DNA of 13,536 nt from CAYOBW01 sp964402115 (lineage in GTDB: Bacteria; Verrucomicrobiota; Kiritimatiellia; UBA8416; CAYOBW01), in contig CAYOBW010000194.1 of the NCBI GenBank assembly GCA_964402115.1, forward strand, positions 1 through 13,536, given 5' to 3'. The position numbers were made by a program, and so were the translations under genes. Of this stretch, positions 1-5,198 are shown piece by piece. Below the pieces are notes generated by a model. It did not search any database and was not told the DNA's origin. It was given only the letters and a program-made list of their open reading frames with translations. Each line of letters starts with the position of its first letter. The first letter of the stretch is position 1.

Positions 1-2
1 CG

Positions 3-203
3 GAAACGCCGATCATCGTCGAGCGGGTGGTGAGCGACATTGACGAGATCGTGCGGTACGTGCGGTTCGACGGCTGGCAGAACACGCACGCCGGCGAGCG
101 CGAGGTGAAGATGGCGTTGCGCAAGACGCTCTTCAAGTACCGCCTGCACCAGGATCAGGAGTTGTTCGACCGGGCGTATGGGTATATTCGCGAGTACTAT
201 TGA
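3..203 (+). CDS. hsdR: Type I restriction endonuclease subunit R, C-terminal fragment
   Basis: The gene enters from the left edge and only its last 66 codons and a TGA stop are present. HsdR is the ATP-dependent translocase and nuclease subunit of type I restriction-modification complexes. The visible part matches the helical C-terminal end of HsdR, which contacts the methyltransferase core. Recognisable stretches are IVRYVRFDGWQNT, AGEREVKMALRKTLFKY, DQELFDRAYGY and the terminal IREYY. This end is strongly conserved across type I HsdR proteins, so the family call is firm even though the helicase motifs and nuclease site lie outside the window. The hsdM and hsdS partners would be upstream and cannot be seen. 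It converges on the aminopeptidase gene, from which it is separated by 50 bp that include a hairpin. It has no evident link with the sugar genes. Confidence 0.9.
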   Translation, partial: ETPIIVERVVSDIDEIVRYVRFDGWQNTHAGEREVKMALRKTLFKYRLHQDQELFDRAYGYIREYY

Positions 204-217
204 GCCGATAGAGAGCT

Positions 218-240
218 GTTCAGCCGCGACGCGGCCGAAC
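218..240. terminator. Hairpin between convergent hsdR and aminopeptidase genes
   Basis: GTTC (218-221) pairs with GAAC (237-240) and GCCGC (223-227) pairs with GCGGC (231-235). The loop is GAC, with one A/C mismatch that becomes a U-G wobble in the minus-strand transcript. The hairpin lies in the 50-bp gap between two converging stop codons, where a bidirectional terminator is expected. The plus-strand side is followed by a short weak T stretch (ATTTC) and the minus side has no clear T-tract, so efficient intrinsic termination is uncertain. Confidence 0.45.
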
Positions 241-253
241 TGCATTTCATGTA

Positions 254-1396
254 TCATACGGGCCAGGGGTGCGGGAACTTGGCGTCGAGGAAACGTCCGT
301 TCTTCTGGATGAGCTCGCCGTCGGCGTAGATCTCTCCCCCCTGGCGCAAATCGCAGACCATGTCCCAGTGCAAGCCGCTGCGGTTCCTGTTGCCGGTGTC
401 GGGAAACCCGGCGCCAAGGGCCAGGTGCACCGTGCCGCCGATCTTCTCGTCGAACAAGGTGTTGCGGGTGAAACGGGCGATCCGGTAGTTGGTTCCGATG
501 GCGGTTTCCCCGACGTAGCTGGCGCCCCGGTCCGTGGCAATCATCGCCCGGAGAAAGTCCTGCCCTTTCTCCGCCTCGGCTTTCACGACTTTCCCGCGCT
601 CGAACGCCAGCCGCACGCCGGTGACCTCGCGCCCCCCGTGCAAAGCGGGGAAGCTGAACTTGATGTGTCCCCCCACGCTTTCCTCGACCGGCCCCGTATA
701 CACCTCGCCGTCGGGAAAGTTGCGGCGGCCATCGCTGTTCAGCCAGGTGCGGCCCTCGAGATTGAATCGGAGATCCGTGTCCTCCGCCACGATGCGCACA
801 TCCCGCCTGGCGTTCAGGAAATCCGCCAGCGCCTGCTGCTCCTTCGAGACGCGCCGCCAGGCCGCGATGGGGTCGGGGTCGTCGATGTAGCCCGCCCGGA
901 ACACGAAGTTCTCGTATTCGCGCAGCGACATCTCGGCCTCCTGGGCGCTGGCGTGGCACGGCCACTGCGTGAGCACCCAGCTAAAATCGCCCCGGGCCGC
1001 ACGGTCCACCTTGATCCGTCCGAGCGGCTTCTGGGCCGCGGCGACCTGCGCCATGCGGCGGGGATCGACGCTTGTCAGGCTCCGCGTGTTGGCGCTGCAC
1101 AGAATGCGCAGGCTGGCGTCGATCTTACGGAACGTGTGCAGGGCGATCGGCGAGAGCCAGCGGAGCTGTTCGTCGCCGGCCTCCTCGTAGAAGGCCTCGG
1201 TCAACGCTCCCAATCCGATGTCCGTGATGACGAAGGCGCCGCGCCGCAGCGCGGCGCGGTAGCAAGCCTCGAGCAGCGGCGCGCCGAGCGCATCGCCTTG
1301 CAGGCACAACAGATCGCGTGGTTTGAGCGCGAGGCAGTACTCCACGAGCACCTGCGCCAGCTTCTCCGTGCGATTTCCCCTCATGGTCCTGGTCAT
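254..1396 (-). CDS. M29-type metallo-aminopeptidase (AmpS/AmpT family)
   Basis: This 380-residue protein has no signal peptide and is probably cytoplasmic. Peptidase family M29 enzymes remove N-terminal residues from peptides using two divalent metals. Candidate metal ligands in family order are E231 (DGEVYTGP), E297 (YVGETAIGTN), H324 (GTVHLALG), and H343 with D345 (HWDMVCDL). E231 and E297 are 66 residues apart, which fits the spacing I recall for characterised AmpT/AmpS. The N-terminal half (about 1-200) resembles the family's nucleotide-fold-like domain. The length is slightly below the usual 400-410. The start at 1396 is supported by a purine-rich GAAGGGTGAGG a few bases upstream. The ATG overlaps the TGA of the preceding aldo/keto reductase as ATGA, which implies translational coupling. 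An in-frame ATG at 1384 is possible but less well placed. Family confidence is high. Why it sits at the end of a sugar operon is unknown; peptide trimming after glycoprotein breakdown is one guess. Confidence 0.85.
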   Translation of the reverse strand: MTRTMRGNRTEKLAQVLVEYCLALKPRDLLCLQGDALGAPLLEACYRAALRRGAFVITDIGLGALTEAFYEEAGDEQLRWLSPIALHTFRKIDASLRILCSANTRSLTSVDPRRMAQVAAAQKPLGRIKVDRAARGDFSWVLTQWPCHASAQEAEMSLREYENFVFRAGYIDDPDPIAAWRRVSKEQQALADFLNARRDVRIVAEDTDLRFNLEGRTWLNSDGRRNFPDGEVYTGPVEESVGGHIKFSFPALHGGREVTGVRLAFERGKVVKAEAEKGQDFLRAMIATDRGASYVGETAIGTNYRIARFTRNTLFDEKIGGTVHLALGAGFPDTGNRNRSGLHWDMVCDLRQGGEIYADGELIQKNGRFLDAKFPHPWPV

Positions 1397-2370
1397 ATCT
1401 GCGCCTCACCCTTCAGCCGCTCGACGCCGGCATTGAAGTCCCATTGCTTGTTCAGCACCGGACCAAGGATGCGCTGCACCGCGGCGACCAGGTCCGGGTC
1501 AAAAGGTTCCTCGTGCCACCGGACGTTCCGGATGACGGACTCCGACCGTGTGGAGCTGAACAGCGTGGTCGGGAAGTCGGGGTTCTGGCTTGAGAACTGG
1601 ATCGCGAGCTTGCCGAGGGGCGTGCCGTGCCGCTCGCAGAACGAGGCGGCCTCGCTGAAGCAGCGGCGGTCGTCCGCGTCTGCCGGGTGCCAGGCCGGCG
1701 CCTCGCGGCCGGTCAGGACTCCGCAGCCGAAGGGCGAGCCGTTGACGATGCCGATGCCCTTCTCCCTGGCCACGGGCAGCAGTTCCAAGGCCCGCGTGTC
1801 GCTCAGCAGGTAATGGTTGTGCACCAGCCCGGCGTCGACCGGCAGGGTCCCGAAGACGCGCTGCCAGAGGTCCAGCGGATACGTGCCGAAGCTCGTGGCG
1901 CCGATGCGCCCCTCCTGCTTCAGGGCGAGGAGCGTCTCGAAGCCTTCCGCCAGGGCCTGTTCCAGGCACCGGCGGTGCTGGTATTCCATGTCGTGAAGAT
2001 GCACGATGTCGAAGTAGTCGACGCCGAGCCGCCCCCCGCTTTCGACGAGCGAAGCCCGGATGCGGGCGGGGGAGTAATCGAGGACGTCGTCGCCATAGCC
2101 GCCCGGGCTGGTGTACTTTCCGACCTTGGTCGACAGGTAGTACCGGTCGCGCGGGATGCCCTTCAGCGCCTTGCCAAGCACGGTTTCCGCGCGCGTCCCT
2201 CCGTACGCCGGAGCGACGTCGAAGTAGTTGATGCCCAGGTCCAGCGCCGTATGCACGGCGCGGATCCCTTCCGCTTCATCGACGGGCCCGTAGACGCCGC
2301 CGAGAGCAGAGGCTCCGAAACTCAACCGGGAGACCTGGAGACCGGTTCTGCCCAGGAGATTGTATTTCAC
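1393..2370 (-). CDS. Aldo/keto reductase, L-fucose / L-galactose dehydrogenase type
   Basis: This 325-residue NAD(P)-dependent (alpha/beta)8-barrel oxidoreductase opens with LGRTGLQVSRLSFGASALG, typical of the family. The catalytic tetrad appears as D51 and Y56 (NYFDVAPAYGG), K82 (LSTKVGK) and H126 (DIVHLHD). The FGASALG..YGPV opening, the YFDIVHLHDMEY segment and the GSPFGCGVLT and AWHPA stretches resemble plant L-galactose dehydrogenase and bacterial L-fucose (D-threo-aldose) 1-dehydrogenases. These oxidise C1 of the aldose to the 1,5- or 1,4-lactone. The adjacent lactonase fits that reaction exactly. The start is a GTG at 2370, preceded by GGACGGA; no in-frame ATG lies nearer. The gap to the upstream symporter stop is 13 bp, and the downstream aminopeptidase start overlaps this stop. 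L-fucose and L-galactose differ only at C6, and the sequence does not tell which is preferred; L-rhamnose is less likely. Confidence 0.87.
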   Translation of the reverse strand: MKYNLLGRTGLQVSRLSFGASALGGVYGPVDEAEGIRAVHTALDLGINYFDVAPAYGGTRAETVLGKALKGIPRDRYYLSTKVGKYTSPGGYGDDVLDYSPARIRASLVESGGRLGVDYFDIVHLHDMEYQHRRCLEQALAEGFETLLALKQEGRIGATSFGTYPLDLWQRVFGTLPVDAGLVHNHYLLSDTRALELLPVAREKGIGIVNGSPFGCGVLTGREAPAWHPADADDRRCFSEAASFCERHGTPLGKLAIQFSSQNPDFPTTLFSSTRSESVIRNVRWHEEPFDPDLVAAVQRILGPVLNKQWDFNAGVERLKGEAQI

Positions 2371-2383
2371 GGAGATCCGTCCA

Positions 2384-4006
2384 TCAGTGGAAGATCCAGT
2401 AGAGCACGGCCATCAGGCCAAGCAAGGCGCCCGCCAGCGCGCGCGGATCCGCCCACCCGGTCAGCCTGCCATGGAACAGGACGCGCCAGGGATGGGCCCA
2501 CGTCAGCGGTTCGACCTGCTCCGGATCAGGCGCCGGCGTGAGCAGGCTGACCGCCACGTAGATCGCGCTGCACAGGCAGAAGCCCCACCAGGCCTGCATC
2601 ATGAAGGAGACGCCCAGGCCTTTCACGGGATCCGTGATCCACTGCGTGTCGCCGAACGCAGGCAGGTCCGCGAGGAAGACCCCGATGCCGAGCGTGAAGC
2701 CGAGGAGCAGGGTGGTGATCGCCGCCTGGCGCGTGCCGCGTTTCCAGAACACCCCCCAGACAAACACCGTGGTAATGGGCGGCGCCAGGAACTGGGCCGG
2801 CATCTTGTTGATCGCCTCGAAGATCGAGCCGAAGCGGCCCCCCTGCGTGGACCAGGCCATCGCCACGATCATCACGACCACCGCGCTGATCGCACCGATG
2901 CGCACCAGGGCAGCGTCCGAGGTCCGCGGGCGGAAGTGCTTCACGATGTCCATCGCCACCAGCGTGCCGACGCTGTTCAGCGCGGCGGCAATCGTGCTCA
3001 TCAGCGCCGCCAGCATGCCCGCCGCGACCAACCCCTTCAGGCCGACCGGCACGAGCCGGTTGATCATCACCGGGAAGGTCTGGCTCGCGTTCTCCCCGAT
3101 CACGTCGCGGTACAGCACGTAGCCGATCACGCCGGGCAGCACCATGAGGAACACCGGCAGGATCTTCAGCAGGCCGGCGAAGAGCGCCCCGTTCTGTCCG
3201 TCCCGCTGGGTGCGCGCGCCCAGCACGCGCTGGACGATGGTCTGGTCGCTGCACCAGTACCAGACGCCGAGCACGGGGTAGCCCAGGAGGATCGCGTACC
3301 AGCCGAACCCGTCCGCGTTCGAAGTCTTCAACATGCGCAACTGGTCCGGCTTGAGCGCGGCCTTGAACTGGGCGAGCGAGTGAATGCCCGCGTCCGGCAG
3401 TGCGGCCAGCGCCAGCAGCGTCACGACCACGGCCCCGATGAGCAGGACCACCGTCTGTATGGTTTCCGTGACCAGGACCGCCTTCAAGCCACCGGCCACG
3501 GTGTAGACCGCGGTGATCACCGAGATCACCACGATGGAGGTCAGGACGTCCACCCCGAAGAACTCGCGGAAAACCACCGCGCCCGCGTAGAGGCTGATGC
3601 CGATGTGGATCAGCAGGGCCGACAGGATGGCCATGAAGGCCATGATCGTGCGGGCCAGCGGCGAGTAGCGTTTCTCCAGGAACTCCGGCAGCGTCGAGAT
3701 CCGCGAGGTGAAATAGAACGGGGCAAAGACCAGGGCCAGCAGGATCAACGTGAACGTGGCCATCCACTCGAAATTCCCGATGACAAGGCCATGCTTGTAG
3801 CCGCCCTCGGCCAGGCCCACCAGGTGGATCGTCGAGATGTTCGAGGCGAAGAGCGCGGCGCCGACCACCGACCAATGCGCCGCCCGTCCCGCCAGGAAGT
3901 ACATCTCCCCGGTCCGTTTCTGCCGGCGCACCGAAAAAAGGCCCGCCGCCGTTATGCCCGCGATGTAGAGGACAATCACTGCCAAATCGATCGCTGATAT
4001 GTTCAT
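2384..4006 (-). CDS. Sodium:solute symporter (SSS/SGLT family), probable sugar importer
   Basis: This 540-residue inner-membrane protein has about 13-14 hydrophobic segments, starting at residues 6-26 and ending at 523-539. It is close in length to bacterial SGLT homologues. SSS landmarks are GGLKAVLVTETIQ (172-184), WYWCSDQTIVQR (249-260) and AALMSTIAAALNSVGTLVAMD (333-353). The last holds S337 and T338, where the Na2 sodium-site serines of vSGLT lie. E80 (FEWM) fits the conserved sugar-site glutamate. By memory-based alignment to vSGLT, H61 occupies the position of a sugar-binding Gln and D254 that of an Asn, so the substrate probably differs from galactose. ATG at 4006 has a clear AGGAG five bases upstream. 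The gene lies between the lactonase (50 bp upstream) and the dehydrogenase (13 bp downstream), which implies import of the sugar these enzymes use: L-fucose or L-galactose by inference. Confidence 0.88.
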   Translation of the reverse strand: MNISAIDLAVIVLYIAGITAAGLFSVRRQKRTGEMYFLAGRAAHWSVVGAALFASNISTIHLVGLAEGGYKHGLVIGNFEWMATFTLILLALVFAPFYFTSRISTLPEFLEKRYSPLARTIMAFMAILSALLIHIGISLYAGAVVFREFFGVDVLTSIVVISVITAVYTVAGGLKAVLVTETIQTVVLLIGAVVVTLLALAALPDAGIHSLAQFKAALKPDQLRMLKTSNADGFGWYAILLGYPVLGVWYWCSDQTIVQRVLGARTQRDGQNGALFAGLLKILPVFLMVLPGVIGYVLYRDVIGENASQTFPVMINRLVPVGLKGLVAAGMLAALMSTIAAALNSVGTLVAMDIVKHFRPRTSDAALVRIGAISAVVVMIVAMAWSTQGGRFGSIFEAINKMPAQFLAPPITTVFVWGVFWKRGTRQAAITTLLLGFTLGIGVFLADLPAFGDTQWITDPVKGLGVSFMMQAWWGFCLCSAIYVAVSLLTPAPDPEQVEPLTWAHPWRVLFHGRLTGWADPRALAGALLGLMAVLYWIFH

Positions 4007-4016
4007 GGTACTCCTA

Positions 4017-4030
4017 GAACGTAGACGTTC
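4017..4030. promoter_or_regulatory. 14-bp palindrome just upstream of the symporter ribosome binding site
   Basis: The plus strand reads GAACGTAGACGTTC: two perfect 6-bp arms around a 2-bp centre. In the mRNA it becomes GAACG-UCUA-CGUUC, a 5-bp stem with a four-base loop, ending immediately before the UAGGAG that serves as the symporter ribosome binding site. It lies in the only intra-operon gap of appreciable size (50 bp). It could be an operator for a dimeric regulator, an RNA hairpin that tunes symporter translation or protects a processed mRNA end, or chance. The sequence alone does not decide. Confidence 0.35.
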
Positions 4031-4056
4031 ATAGCATGTCCAGCTGTACCTTCACG

Positions 4057-4944
4057 TCACGGCGCTTCGAGCACGCGAGCGCCAGCGTGTCCTGTTCTTC
4101 CCGTCCCCGGGGTGAGGGGAAGCCCGTAGAAGCGGGCACAATTGCCGCCCAGGATGCCTTCGCGTTCCCGGGCCTGCAGTTGCTCAACGTAGTCGATCAC
4201 GACCCGCATGGTTGCCGCGTAGTCCCCGGCCAGCGTGCATACCGGCCAGTCGGAGCCAATCATCACGCGGTCCGCCCCGAAGCTCTCCAGCACGATGTCG
4301 AGGTAGGGGAGGAAATCTCCCGCCCGCCACCGCTGCCAATCGGCCTCGGTCACCATCCCGGAAAGCTTGCAGCACACGTTCGGAAACCGCGCCAGGGCCC
4401 GCAGGTCCTCCTTCCAAGGCGAAACCCCGCCCGCACGGATCGCGGGCTTCGCGATATGATCGAGCACGAACCGCTGTTCCGGAAACTCCTCGACCAGTCG
4501 GGTGGCCACCCGCAGGTGCCTGGGGAAAAGGAGCAGGTCGTAGGCAAGGTCGAACTGCTGCAAGTGCGCGAGGCCGCGCCGGAACTCGGGACGCAGCAGA
4601 AAGTCGTCATCCGGCTCGTCATGCACGACATGCCGCACGCCGACCAGCTTCGGATGGGCGGCGTACCGCTCCAGCTGGCGGCCAACTTCCGCGGAGCGCA
4701 GGTCCACCCAGCCCACCACCCCCATGATGAAGTCGTGCTCCGCGGCGAGCGCCAACAGCCATTCGGTTTCCTCGATCATCTGCCGCGCCTGCACGGCAAC
4801 ACTGCCACTGAAAAACAGGCCGTCCAGCAGCGGCTTGAGCTCCCGGGGCAGGAAATCGCGCCGGAGCGCAGCCATCGGTTCGGTCATCCAGACCTGATGG
4901 GCTGGATGGTAGTGCCAGAAGTGCTGGTGAGCGTCAATCCGCAT
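4057..4944 (-). CDS. Amidohydrolase-2 family lactonase, probable L-fuconolactonase
   Basis: This 295-residue cytoplasmic TIM-barrel hydrolase belongs to the COG3618 / Amidohydro_2 group. It opens with MRIDAHQHFW, giving the HxH metal motif (H6, H8). Further family features are TVAVQAR-like SVAVQARQ (48-55), VGWVDLRS (77-84), VGVRHVVHDEPDD (101-113), H163 in FVLDHIAKP and catalytic D232 in MIGSDWPV. The VRHVVHDEPDD segment and overall length match L-fuconolactonases of the oxidative L-fucose pathway, which open the lactone made by the dehydrogenase; related members act on L-rhamnono- or L-galactonolactone. The start at 4944 was chosen because GAGGAAAG precedes it at good distance and the HxH motif begins right after it. 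A longer frame to 5094 adds 50 residues with no family resemblance and would run through the control region. It is the first gene of the four-gene minus-strand operon and is divergent from the GH95 gene. Confidence 0.86.
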   Translation of the reverse strand: MRIDAHQHFWHYHPAHQVWMTEPMAALRRDFLPRELKPLLDGLFFSGSVAVQARQMIEETEWLLALAAEHDFIMGVVGWVDLRSAEVGRQLERYAAHPKLVGVRHVVHDEPDDDFLLRPEFRRGLAHLQQFDLAYDLLLFPRHLRVATRLVEEFPEQRFVLDHIAKPAIRAGGVSPWKEDLRALARFPNVCCKLSGMVTEADWQRWRAGDFLPYLDIVLESFGADRVMIGSDWPVCTLAGDYAATMRVVIDYVEQLQAREREGILGGNCARFYGLPLTPGTGRTGHAGARVLEAP

Positions 4945-4974
4945 CGTACTTTCCTCGGACGGAGCACGCGGCCG

Positions 4975-4985
4975 GGAGCGCCTGG
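4975..4985 (-). repeat. 11-bp motif CCAGGCGCTCC upstream of the lactonase operon (copy 1)
   Basis: On the minus strand this reads CCAGGCGCTCC, 31-41 bases before the lactonase ATG at 4944. An exact second copy lies upstream of the divergent GH95 gene in the same orientation relative to that gene, so on the plus strand the two form an 11-bp perfect inverted repeat with 146 bases between. It may be a regulator binding site shared by both units. I did not notice it elsewhere by eye. Confidence 0.45.
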
Positions 4986-5131
4986 TGATATCAGGGGGAG
5001 TACCTGCTGCCGCTTCCCACTGTTCACCGCTCCAACGTAGCCAAATGCGCCGCGGAAGAACAATCCCAAACATGCCACTTTCGCGACAAAACACTCCGTA
5101 ATAGCGCCACGGTGCAGTTTGGCCTTGCGTT

Positions 5132-5142
5132 CCAGGCGCTCC
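5132..5142 (+). repeat. 11-bp motif CCAGGCGCTCC upstream of the GH95 gene (copy 2)
   Basis: This is an exact match to the copy at 4975-4985, placed 57-67 bases before the GH95 ATG at 5199. The match does not extend on either side of the 11 bases. The position is compatible with an operator or leader element. The different distance from the start codon (57 against 31 bases) argues against a simple shared ribosome-binding context. Confidence 0.45.
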
Positions 5143-5198
5143 GCCCCCACGTTGCCTGCGTGCGGACAGGCTGCCGCGGCGATAAGGAAAGGGTGCCC

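Larger units (their letters stand above)
4945..5198. promoter_or_regulatory. Divergent control region between lactonase operon and GH95 gene
   Basis: These 254 bp separate the start codons of two divergent units and must hold both promoters and any shared operator. The stretch 5041-5105 is clearly more AT-rich than its surroundings and is the likeliest promoter zone. No sigma-70-like -35/-10 pair is convincing; on the minus strand TTGTTC and TACGTT, 18 bases apart, are the best I see. The region also holds the paired 11-mer listed separately, an 8-bp palindrome TGATATCA at 4986-4993, and a small GCCTG/CAGGC inverted repeat at 5154-5171 in the presumed GH95 leader. No regulator gene adjoins it in this window. 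Confidence 0.5.

Noticed and set aside
269..1813. Long plus-strand open frame antisense to the aminopeptidase and reductase genes
   Set aside because: It shadows two well-supported minus-strand genes, has a low-complexity Arg/Ala/Gly/Val composition and shows no recognisable family. High GC lengthens antisense frames.
2360..3997. Plus-strand 545-codon open frame antisense to the symporter
   Set aside because: The translation is His/Asp/Arg/Gln-rich and without family features, whereas the minus strand encodes a clear SSS transporter in the same interval.
4986..4993. TGATATCA palindrome in the divergent control region as an operator
   Set aside because: Eight bases is too short to stand out in 254 bp and the flanks do not extend the symmetry.
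4945..5094. Upstream extension of the lactonase by 50 codons
   Set aside because: The HxH motif starts right after the ATG at 4944, a good GAGGAAAG precedes that ATG, and the extension has no family similarity and crosses the control region.
5112..5198. Upstream extension of the GH95 gene by 29 codons
   Set aside because: It would bury the signal peptide inside the protein; ATG at 5199 has its own AAGGAAAGG and begins a normal signal sequence.
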